A DNA stretch of 64,000 nt. Origin: Gymnogyps californianus (Eukaryota > Chordata > Aves > Accipitriformes > Cathartidae). The stretch is taken from NCBI RefSeq assembly GCF_018139145.2, contig NC_059475.1, positions 11,518,437 to 11,582,436 on the forward strand. The letters run 5' to 3'. A program made the position numbers and the translations under genes. This document shows positions 37,426 through 48,245 of this stretch, in pieces; position 1 is the first letter of the stretch; the number at the start of each line of letters is the position of its first letter. A model generated the notes under the pieces. The model was given only the letters and a program-made list of their open reading frames with translations, was not told the origin of the DNA and made no database searches.

Positions 37426-38459
37426 GTAATTTGAAAAATAAAGTAAATATTTGACTTTTTCAAAAGTATTACTTCCTCTTAATCTCTGTTGAAATTTAAT
37501 ACAGTGGTTCTCTTAGTGTAGGTTTTCAATTTCTAATTAAAAAAAAAGGTAGCTGAAAAAGGTGTTTAATGAATTAGGCTTCATAGTAGCTATATCAGCA
37601 GGTATCTGTGAGTCTGGCTTCTGAAAATGTCCGTAAGTTCCGTAAGTAAACAGTGTAGGGTTTTTCTGATCTGGTTGGTTGGGGTTTTTTTTTCCATTTA
37701 AATCTTGGTAGTCCTCCATTATATAATCATTTCACACCACCAATGAAAATAAATTTGAGGGGGGAAAGAGTCATCAAAGCAAAATATCCTTCACTAGTAG
37801 GTAAGACAGGATCCTTGCAAAGGAATTTGACCTTGTTCCTATTGGGTAACTCCTAGAAGATTTTAATAAGTATTAAATATGCACTCCCATAAGCTAGCAG
37901 ATTGACTGAAGGGACAATAGATGAAGATTAGTACCACTTCTGGGGGACAAAGTTTTCTTGGCGTCCGTCAGCAGTAAGGGCAGCTGTGCTTGCTATATCA
38001 TGTTCAGGTTAGCCCAAAGAAGACAGGGCCTATATTTTTGAAGAGCAGATTTGGATGCGATAGCTGAAGCAGTAATGGTCCCTGACTGTTGTGGAAGTCA
38101 TTATGCTTTTAACAGGGATGGTGGAAGAGGTGTATCCAGTCCTGAGACACCACAGGCTCTTTGGGGGTAGCAAATGCTGGGAGAGGGACGTGGAGAACAA
38201 CTGGTTCTCTAACCACTTCAGCCATCTCAGAAATAGTTGTGAGTTTGGGTTGTATTCTTCTGTAGTGAAACTGCCCAAATGAATTCAAGTGATGTTGGAA
38301 ACTTGGACAGTGTGGAATTGTGCCCTATTTTTAGAGACACAGTGTCTCTCTGAACCATGCTTAGCTGTTTAGAGGAAGGGAAAGGAGCTATGTACGTGCA
38401 AGTACAACACTAACTCTTCTGGCTGTTTTAGGGATATGTTTACTCCCGCTGTTATGATG
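37426..38459. other. Intron 1 stretch without recognised genes
   Basis: AT-rich DNA; nothing recognised. Confidence 0.55.
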
Positions 38460-38640
38460 TCTGAATGCCTCACACATTGTAATGTATCTATCCTCACAAC
38501 ATTCCTCCTGAAACAGGAAGATGCTGTTCATTGCCATTTTTCTGATAGGGAGCAGAGATGCATGGGTATAGATGTCATATGCCTGAGGATGTCTATAAAA
38601 GTGCTGCAAATTGAATCTGAGTCTCTGGACTCTGAGGTTG
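38460..38640 (-). repeat. Probable old L3/MIR-like fragment, reverse orientation
   Basis: The order 'atctatcctcacaacattcc', 'gaagatgctgttcattgccatttttctgatagggag' and 'cagagatg' parallels the old amniote MIR/L3 antisense block 'tcctcacaac...attattcccattttacagatgaggaa...cacagag'. It is diverged but collinear over about 100 bp. The 60-110 codon frames here are shadows. Confidence 0.45.
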
Positions 38641-40311
38641 ATACATTTAATTGCCGTCACATCTCTCCCCGTTTGAGCTGTCCTGTGTTGTTGTGAAACC
38701 GTAATCATGCTGAAGTGGGCTTGTTTTTCTATTGCTTTCTAAACCTTCTGCATGTACCTGAGCATTGCTGAAGTACTTACAGTCAAAGAAATTATGCATG
38801 CCAAGGTACGAATTTTTCACCCTTAGATGTTTTTGAGAACCTAACCTTGAAATGCACATTTTGCACTGAGCTGAGAAATTCTCTTTTGTGAAGAGAATCT
38901 ACTGAGTGTAGATTTCTACCAAACTGCAGAACTTCTTTGACTGATGAAATTCTGTTTTTCTGGGATGTGACTTACATCTTTACCTGCTTTATCTTCCCAG
39001 TTGTCAATTTAGATTTTTTTTATTTATTTTTACTAACTTGTAACAGATTTTTTTGGTGGTTGTTTAATGAGGGTCTTAGCTTGTTACCATCCTGTAAATG
39101 GAGAAAGCTTCTGAAAGTGGATCAAATTAATGACTGACCAACCAATCTTCTGCTTGGGTGTGTGAAGCTACTTTAATATTACAGAAAGAAAAATATTTCC
39201 ATAGCAACCTATTAAAAGCACAGAATGTTTTTGCTATGTAGGGTTTTTGTTGTTGTTGTTATATCCTTACAGTGGAGATTTCTGACTGCTGTAACTGAGC
39301 CATAAAAAAAAATCTAGTGATAGCACAGCAATGTTAGTTTGTTTAATTAGAAGTTTGTACTGCGTATATACTTTTAAGAATGAATGTAAGCAGCTACTAA
39401 TGAAATTAACTCAGGTTTGTAAAACATTAAATTTTAAAATAGCTACATAATTTTTTTTCACGTTATCCAGCATTGCTTCTGAGCCCTGATATACCAGAAT
39501 CATCAAACTTGTGGAGCGGAAGATGATAAAACAAAAGGATGTTAACCATCACGTAGGTATGTTCAAACAGCTGGATGAGCTACTCTCTGGTCTCCCAAAG
39601 CAGGAATATGCTTCAGCATTTATTTTCATTAAGGGGTGGATGTGCAGCTACTGTACCTGTGGTAGAGTGCCTCAGGATAATGGAGTGAGCCTAAATATTC
39701 AGGTTCTGCTTTGGTTACGTAAGGTGGTAATATATTCCCAGTCAAGGCAGCCCTGTTCAGTCTTATTTTTCATGGTGTTCCAGGTCATTTGCTACACCAG
39801 TCCTTATGGGTGGGCAGTAATAACAAGTAAGACTCTGAACTTTTCCAGTCATATGGAATGCTTTGATATGTTGCCAGATTAAACAAAAGTGAGCAACAAG
39901 ATTGCATTTGGCTACATAAACAGAATAACAAAACAGTGCTGCTCGTGAGTAGCTTCTTGGTTATGACCCTGTTGGTTAGGTTTCCTGTTGCAAGATGAGA
40001 AATTTCTGTTGCTTGCCTGGTGGGTCTTCAGTTTCATACCACTCAGCCTCTCTTTTTATTAATTTTTGCTGCCAAATTATATTATTATTAACATCCAATT
40101 TTCTGTATTTAAATGTCTGTGTCATGGAGGAACCCAAGAAAACTATTTTGTTTTTTAAACATCTTTCCTGAGAAATTCTGTATCTGTTCAGCATCGTCTC
40201 TTGCTTGTTACCATACTACCCAATCCTTTGTTTCCTGTCTTATGCCTCTTTACAGTATCCCAGATGCAGTATCACTGCTCTGACTGAATTTACATCTCTT
40301 TGTATCAATGG
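38641..40311. other. Intron 1 stretch without recognised genes
   Basis: AT-rich DNA with a short GTT microsatellite near 39247-39261. The 123-codon frame at 39511-39882 starts with GTG and has no recognisable domain, so it is treated as chance. Confidence 0.5.
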
Positions 40312-40404
40312 AGACATGGTTTAGTGGTGGACTTGGCAGTGTTAGGTTTACGGTTGGACTCGATGATCTTAAGGGTCTTTTCCAACCTAACTAATTCTAT
40401 GATA
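40312..40404 (+). mobile_element. CR1 LINE 3' end fragment (about 93 bp)
   Basis: Contains the very characteristic CR1 3' tail: 'ggactcgatgatctt', then 'tcttttccaacctaa' and the terminal 'attctatgat' motif. It is severely 5'-truncated, as most CR1 copies are, and carries no coding part. CR1 is the dominant LINE of birds and reptiles, so this supports the avian assignment. The sequence is close to the consensus as I remember it, so the copy is younger than the L3/MIR-like scraps nearby. Confidence 0.88.
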
Positions 40405-40720
40405 TGGGGGAATAATAAAGAAACAGAAAAGGCAGTATGTAATTTAAAGGCTTCATTTGTTTTAAGAGAGACACAAAATGGTATTTATTTGGCTTAAAGA
40501 AATTGCTTCTTTGTTCATTCAGCTTATTTTGGTAGTAATAACTGAAATACGTGAATTTTGCCCCAAAGAGTCTTGCAGTTGACTTCTCTACTGCACTCTA
40601 ACCCTTTTACCATTGCAAAACTTAATAGCCTTGCATAAATTTTTAAGTAGATAGTGGTCTCTCAGAAAAGAGTTGATTGAAGAAGTGTGGCCTCATTTTA
40701 CATGTGGTGAAGTAACTGAT

Positions 40721-41315
40721 TGTTGTGGTTTAACCCCAGCCAGCAACTAAGCACCACACAGCTGCTCGCTCACTCCCCCCACGGTGGGATGCGGGAGAGA
40801 ATCGGAAGGGTACAAGTGAGAAAACTTGTGGGTTGAGATAAAGGCAGTTTAATAGGTAAAGCAAAAGTCCCACGCACAAGCAAAGCAAAACAAGGAATTC
40901 ATTCACCGCTTCCATGGGCAGGCAGGTGTTCAGCCATCTCCAGGAAAGCAGGGCTCCATCACACGTAACGGTTACTTGGGAAGACAAATGCCATCACTTC
41001 GAACATCCCCCCCTTCGTTCTTCTTCCCCCAGCTTTATATGCTGAGCATGACGTCCCATGGTGTGGAATATCCCTTTGGTCAGTTGGGGTCAGCTGTCCC
41101 AGCTGTGTCCCTTCCCAACTTCTTGTGCACCCCCAGCCTGCTCGCTGGTGGGGTGGGGTGAGGAGCAGAAAAGGCCTTGACTCTTTGTAAGCACTGCTCA
41201 GCAATAACGAAAACATCCCTGTATTATCAACACTGTTTTCAGCACAAATCCAAACGATAGCGCTATACTAGCTACTGTGAAGAAAATTAACTCTATCCCA
41301 GCCAAAACCAGCACC
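40721..41315 (-). mobile_element. Solo LTR of an avian endogenous retrovirus (595 bp), copy 2, divergent subfamily
   Basis: Shares both ends with the LTR at 29928-30511 but has an unrelated middle (about 40855-40975) in place of the TAA-rich segment. A perfect 5-bp target duplication CTGAT flanks it (40716-40720 and 41316-41320). The U3 end has lost its terminal dinucleotide by one substitution (CC for CA at 41314-41315). On the minus strand it keeps a TATA box (41033-41040), a near-CRE (TGACGTCC on +, 41049-41056) and an ATTAAA signal (40848-40853). No internal viral sequence is attached. Confidence 0.87.
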
Positions 41316-42593
41316 CTGATTACCAAAGAACATGAGAAGGCAGGGAGTGTTACACTAATCCTATCATGTCCCTGTTACGGTTATGTGGAGCACTTGCTGA
41401 TTTAGTTTGAATTGATAAAACTTTTTTTTTTTTAATTTGATGTCACTATTTATTTAATTAAAATTGCTAAGGGAGAGTTCAGAACAGTTGGGTTCACTGA
41501 GTGGGAGTGTGACTGTTTTGCAGCAAGTTACTCAGTATAACTAGAAGATACTGTTAATTTTGGTTTTGCACTTCTCTGTAGATTCATAGGCTGGTGTATT
41601 TTGAGATCAATACAGAAAATGCATACTTGTCATTCCTCAACTCGGCCATAATGTCACACCACTGGTATCAACCAAATGATACCATATTACATTTGTGTCT
41701 CTATTTAGCTTAGGAAAGTCATGGTGGTTGTTGAGGCTGCTTATGTAGCAATAATGCTGTGTTACATGTATGCTTGACTGGTGTTTGTATACTGATATGA
41801 CTGACAAATCAAGATATGTGCATTAATTAAATTTAGAACATGATTTGCAGTTTCTAACTGTGTAGTTTATATGAAATATTATTTGCAAACTGCAGGAATT
41901 CAATTGTATATAATTTGCTTTTCTGAACCTTGTTGACAGTGAAACTTTAGGCTGAGAGAGGTAGCTGTCTGTATACGTTGGGCTCTTCATGTGGCCCATT
42001 TGTGAACCTCCAGCTTAGCTCAGCTGCTGTTAGCTCTTTTGGGATTGGTGTCCAGAGACATCTTTGAAGAGCTGTCAGTTTAGCTGGCAGGTGTTTGTGC
42101 TGCAGTGGCATTATCTCTGTGCAGTGCTGATCCCTATTTTAAAATAGCTGTGACACCAGTAAGCCCTCAGGCTAAAAATTCTGAGAGTAAATTCAAATAG
42201 CTTGATCTTAAAGGCTGCAGTATATCAAGGGAAAACTTGGCTTCTGGAGATCACTGTTAGGTTAGTAAATGGCTAACATGTTGCAGTTTGTCTGCTTGAA
42301 TTGAGACTCCATCCATAGTTCAATGATCTTCTCATAGTTATTTGTAAGGCTTCTTCCACAGGAATCCTGGTACCCTACTCCTTCCATTCATATTGTGGGG
42401 TTCTGAGAAATATTTTTTGTCATTTCTGAAAGAAGAGTTTACTCTCTTATCTTTTTAAGCTGAAGATTTTTTTTTTTTCTCTTACCAACTCTTCTCTCAC
42501 GGTTATTTACTATTAATGGATCTTCTTTATTTTCCTTTTTAGTGTTGGGGTAGTTTGCTACTAATTACCTGCGTCTTATACCTGGAATATGTC
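41316..42593. other. Intron 1 stretch between LTR copies
   Basis: AT-rich DNA; no gene or further repeat recognised. Confidence 0.55.
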
Positions 42594-42997
42594 TGTCATG
42601 GTTTAAGTCCAGCTGGCAACTAAGCACCACATGGCCACTCGCTCACTCCCCTCCGCCCTAGTGGGATGGGGAGGAGAATCAGAAGAAAAAGGTAAAACCT
42701 CGTGGGTTGAGATAAGGACAGTTTAACAGGACAACACATGGAGAGAAGAAGCAATAATAAGAATAATACTAATAAAAGAATGTATACAGCAAGTGATGCA
42801 CAATGCAGTTGCTCACCACCTGGAACCTGATGCTCAGCCCATTCCTGAGCTGTGATCCCTCCTCCCCCAGGTTATATATAGAGCATGACGTCATATAGTA
42901 TTGAATATCCCCTTGGCTAGTTCGGGTCAGCTGTCCTGGCTGTGCCTCCTCCCAGCTTCTTGTGAAAATTAACTCTATCCCAGCCGAACTCAGGACA
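42594..42997 (-). mobile_element. Solo LTR of an avian endogenous retrovirus (404 bp), copy 3, internally deleted
   Basis: Same subfamily as 29928-30511, including the TAA-rich middle. Compared with that copy, about 150 bp of U3 is missing: the sequence jumps from CTTCTTGTG straight to AAAATTAACTC at about 42964, whereas copy 1 has the equivalent of 30326-30478 between. It keeps a perfect palindromic CRE (TGACGTCA, 42886-42893) and a TATA box (42872-42880) for the minus strand. The poly-A signal is changed from ATTAAA to GTTAAA. No clear target duplication remains (ATGTC left, ATCTA right). The frame at 42962-43204 runs from the LTR edge into flanking DNA and is not a gene. Confidence 0.85.
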
Positions 42998-45900
42998 ATC
43001 TACGTGGCTGAAACCACAGGGTATGGGAAATCACACTGTAGAGAAATAACTGGATTTGTGAAAACAAATACAGGCATATTTAAGCTAAAAATGCAGTCAG
43101 AGCTTTGTTCTCGGAAGATAATTTTACTCATATTACTTTTGAGCATGCTAGTTTTTCAAGTTGATACTCTCCTGCTAGCTTTCAGGGTGGTGAAAATGTG
43201 TTAAAATGAAATAGACAATGTTTTTGGCAGTAATACGTAATGCCAAAAAATTACATTGCTTTGTAGGTTAAGCAGCTGAACTTCATCCCATGGTGAAATG
43301 CATGTTTAGTGTGATTTGGTGTGAACAGAAACCAAGTTTCATGGCTTTGTAGTTCAGTTAGCATCGCATTCCATTATAGTGACTAGGAGCCCTCAGCCTT
43401 CTTTCCTTTGAGTTAAATCCAGACTTTTCTAAAGCTCAAAGGAATGTGTACTTTTTCTTGTTTTATCTTTATGCTCAGGATCTGCTAATACTCCCACAGC
43501 TGCCTTACATATTATTCTACTCTTCTCAGAGGTATCCAGGCAATTCCACTTTTTTTTTGTTGTTGTTTTCTCTGAAGAATTTTGAAGATCCAAAAACAGA
43601 AACCCAAAGGTTAGTTCAAGTGATGACAGAAGGTCTTTGTTCAGGTTTGCATCAGTTCTGTGTTCTGCCATAGACTTTTAAGGTCCTTGATCTCTGCCTG
43701 AACTCCCCACATGTAAAATTTTTGCTTGTTTTCATGAGAGAATGCTAAATTCTTATATGATACCCTAATGGGACTCACTGGTGTGCCTTTACTGTGGTTA
43801 GCTGCTGGCTCTTTTCTCAGTTCTGTGTTTTCACTTTGTCATTCAGACCCCCCAAGTCTTCTGGCTGATCAGAAGTCTATTAAATGTGGTTCTGGTTGGA
43901 AAGGAATGGTAATGATGTAGGAATGTAATAACTAAACAGGAGATAGATTTCACTGCATGCTACAGGTGAATCTCTTTGTGGTCATCAAGAGCTGTGCTAT
44001 GACCAGTACTGGAGAGCAAGAATGTTAATCAGTTTATAATTATAGAAGTATTGTATGTGAAAATTGAAAAGTGTCTTTTACATTCTGAGAAAGAGTGATC
44101 AAGGGACCCATCATGAATGTGCTAATGCATTTTGTAAGAGTGAGTGTGTTCCTGCAGCACAATCTAGGCCGCAAATGAGAGGCATGCCAGGCAGTTTTGC
44201 ATGGACGACAAAATTATTTGAATATAGCAGATGTGAAACTTAAAGGCAAACTGCTGTGAAGCAATTTCTCTGTTCTGACTAGCGCTCTTTGTTAGTTAAT
44301 AATATCTGTGTCTTCCATAGGTGTATAAATATGTGTAGACCATCAGTAGCACTTGGAAGTATCACTAGAAATAGCAATGCTGTGTTTCAAATATGCCAAA
44401 GGTTGGAGATAGATGCATTCTGATTCAGCCCTTATAATTGGGATTAATATACATGGTTTTTCAGGTATATATTTTTTTTTTTTCACAGAACCTACTTGCA
44501 AAATTGTGCTCCAGAAGTCTATTACATCAAGCAGACCTTGCATGTATGAATCAATTGTATGTTTCCATAAAACAGTACAACTATTCCTCTCCTAATCAAA
44601 ATAGGTTTTAAACAATGTGTGAAAGAGAACAGCATTATGGATTTGAATATTAACATATGTTCAATATCAAAGTTATTTGGCTTGATATTATATCTTAATT
44701 CTGAAAGTTTTAACCAAAGCTCTTGCCTGTTTTCATGTCTGTGTAACCTGAGGCAGGCAGAGTCCAGCTCCTTCTTGCTGTGGAATAGACAGCGCCTTGA
44801 ACAAGTGAAAGATGGAGAACTTCGGAGACATTTAGGTTTGGCTTATGAAGTCCAGTAACATGTGCTGAAGTTGGGATCTGTCCTTTCTTTACTCAGTGGT
44901 GATCACACAGGTTTTCTGTGGGACAGTATGCTGTTTGCAAATCCTGTGGGGCAGTATATATGTGTATGTTAAAGAAGGTGTTCTGGCTAGCAGATCATAT
45001 TGTGAAAGAGAGTCTGTAGCTTTTTCTTTGATGCCTTTTGCTTAGTTGCACACCTCCTGAGGCATTCAAACTAATGAAAGCTGAGAATACCATAGCTTTT
45101 TTTTGTTTTTGTGCTTTTTAAATCAGTCTGTTAGTTTGCTTAAAACACTTTTATGGTTTAAGGTAAATGACCAGTTACTCTAGGCTTTCATAGCATCTTT
45201 AACTAAACACTTTTCAAGTTATATTTCATAACCCCTACATTTCAGTCAACAGAGTAAATGCTGACAGGTCTTGGGGAAAAAGCATGGTTTTTTTTCTTTT
45301 CCCCATTGTAAATTTAGTAGGGTTCACTTCCTCATCATTCATGGTGTGTCAGCATGAACCCAAACTCCTCTGCATCTCTGCATCTTTTTTGGAAACTTCG
45401 CCTACACAGTGGGCATCGTTTGTCTCTGTCCTAATTCCCTTCTGACTCTAAATGCAACAGGAACATTTGCAAAGAATAAACCTTTTCAGTGTATTGACAA
45501 AGCTTCTTCTGTAATTGTGTTAGCTGAACCAGACAATGAGGCTGAAATCCTTTTTGAATTAGGGTTTATGTAACTCTAACCCAATTCCTGGCTAAGCCTT
45601 GCAGACTGATCCACAACAGTGAGCACTGACTGCTCGTGTGTTTTGCTGCAGTCTGAAATGTGTGGCCTAATGGACTAAGCCTGGGATTGTTCGGTCTGCT
45701 TTTACCAGCTTGGTTTTGCCCTGCTTTGCAGTCATTTCCTTGTGGCAATGTTACCTGGCAGAGAAGGAGAAAAGGCTGTTGTACTCGTGTGTGTAGTCAT
45801 TTCCAAATGTAACAGCTTAGGATGTGGAGAGGAGGCTAGAGGACCGTGGTTGACTGCTAGATCAACTTGGTTGTTGCTCTGCTTTCAGAAGCTCTACGTG

Positions 45901-46678
45901 GATAGAGCTAAACTCACGTGGAAAAGTACAGTCCACTCATATATGTTTTCATCTGAAAGCATTCTCTCTGAAATCAGGCTGACCACTAACAGAGCACCTG
46001 TGGCACCGTGTGAGAAGGGGTGGAGGACCCTCACCTATCAGTGAGTAGACAGATCATTTACAGCCTTAGGAGTAAAGGCCTTCTATGCTTTGCTCTCTTT
46101 AGCCTCCTACTGTTATGTTCCTTGACTGTTGTATTGTTTGGAAAATGGTGGTGAAAAATAATAGAGCAGTGGCATAGGCAAAGAGATTAAATTTTACATG
46201 TTCTTCTGTAACTTTATCAAAGCTGTAGTAAGGAGTGAATACACAACCAAGTTGAATGGAAACGATAATTACACCAGTGTCTCAAAATAAAACCACAAAG
46301 AAAGAAGTCCTCCCAGACCTGCATCCTGACTTTACTGAAGCTCTAGAGTTGTTTTTTGGTTCAACCTTGCTTCTATTTCCAGAATACTATTGTAATGGTG
46401 TGTTTCCTGGCTACACAGAATTACCCAAAGTCAGTTGCACAGTGAGTGAAATACCTGACGCTGGTTATTAGAAAAGAGGAATTGGTTTGAAGATACAGAT
46501 ACCTTGATGGGTGTGAACACCAGTAGCACTTGTTATACAAATGATTTGAGTTTCATGCTTGGTAAAGATATTAAAAAAAAAAAATATATAGTTTTATGAA
46601 GAAAATCCTGACGGTCTGCATTCTTTGGCATTTTATAGACTTTGGTATGTGTAATTTTTTTAAAAAGAAAATATTTTT

Positions 46679-46695
46679 AAATGGCCAGGCCATTT
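46679..46695. repeat. 17-bp palindrome
   Basis: AAATGGCC-A-GGCCATTT. Two perfect 8-bp arms around one base; too tight for a hairpin loop but suited to a symmetric protein site. Confidence 0.6.
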
Positions 46696-47790
46696 TTTAG
46701 TTTTCAACTTTTGCAAAGGAATAGTAGTTAGAATGTTGCATTCTTTCTTACTGTATTTATTGAGAAATATTACAAAGTAAAAATTGAAGTTACAGCAAAA
46801 AAGGAACTTTGTGGAAAAAAGGGGATATTTTCTTGCCAGATGTTACTATTTAACTTTTTTCAGTTCCTGAATATGAAAATTTCAGTACAAAATAAAAAAT
46901 GTAATTGACCTATTCAGTGTCTCTAAAAATTTTAGTACATATCCAGTGGCATTTAGTTTTGGACAAAATTTTTGGTAAGCAATTAGTAAGAAGAAAATCA
47001 GCCTACTTTTTCACTCATTTATTATTTGACCCTATACTTGGTAATTGTAAATCATCATGAAAATTTCTGAAAATTAGAGAACTCCCAAAGCTTCCATAGT
47101 CTGTATTTGAAGACTAGTAATAAACTCCCTATTAGGTTATAACTGGTGGTTTTTCAGCTTCTGAGGAAAGAAGGGATTAATTGGAAATGTCAAGTTGGGT
47201 TTGTTGGGTTTTTGAGGGGAGAATGGGAGGGGTGAAGGGGTTATTTTTCCTTCCACAGTTTCAGAGATAAGAATCTTTCCAGGTGTGATGAGTGTAAATT
47301 TGTAGGTGCGTTTAAACCGATCGTTGAGATTTACATACATAAAAGATTTTCTCAGAAATCGTTGAGAGATCTGTGGAGTTGAATGAGATTCTTATGAGAG
47401 TTAAACTGGCAGTGCCAGGCAGCACCTAGTGTCAAGCTACTGCTCAGGAAGAAAATGGAATAGAAAACTCCATCTGGCATCTTGAATAAGTTTACCATGT
47501 GGTAACTGAATCTGTAGTTTGAGGATGATGCTGATGATGTTTTTGTGATACTAGCAAAATATTTGGAAATTCATATTACAGGTTTACAGGAGGGATGTGT
47601 GATTTTGTTTTTTTTTTTTAATTGTACATGGTATTTATTAAATATTCTGATGAATTATTCTGTCATCCTTTTGCCTTGCTGAAAAGCTGACTTTCAGATT
47701 TTGAGTTACTAAAAGAGGTGCTGTAAGCATATTTCCCAAAGGTTTACAGTGGTGTTAGGTAAAATACAGGCAGTCTTTGACAGTGCCGAG

Positions 47791-47831
47791 GAAAACAAGT
47801 CAATCCTTGTTTTCAGTGTCACTGGACACTG
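47791..47831. repeat. Two adjacent perfect hairpins
   Basis: First: GAAAACAAG (47791-47799), loop TCAATC, CTTGTTTTC (47806-47814). Second: CAGTGTC (47814-47820), loop ACTG, GACACTG (47825-47831). The arms meet at base 47814. Whether it is transcribed as a structured RNA is unknown. Confidence 0.7.
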
Positions 47832-48116
47832 ACAGCAGCATGTCTGAATTAATATACAGAGCAGCAGCTGTATTCCATAAGCCTAATAGTCTCTCCTTAT
47901 TGTTTTGACTGAGAATATTGATTTCCACATTCAATCTTTTCTCTATTTGCAGTTGTTCGCACTGCTAATCTAATGTGATGGTGTGAAAAAATGTACTGGA
48001 GCTTTTCTTTAAGATTTCTTAGGGCTTAATGTCTTTCACCTGCTGGGCTTTTGCCTAGAAAATGACTGCTTGTTGCAGTGCAATTTTGCATCACTTTTCT
48101 TCATGTTACATACAGA

Positions 48117-48245
48117 TTTTATATATATTTAATATATATAATATGTAGATATAAATATATACATATATTACATGTCTATTATAATATGCATATAATATGA
48201 ATATATTATAATCATAGACATACAATATATTTTTCTATATAATGT
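48117..48245. repeat. AT-rich TATA-type low-complexity patch
   Basis: About 130 bp made almost wholly of TATA/ATAT variants with scattered G and C. It is a decayed TA microsatellite. Confidence 0.85.

Noticed and set aside
39511..39882. 123-codon + strand frame
   Set aside because: Starts with GTG, no recognisable motif, no flanking splice signals of note.
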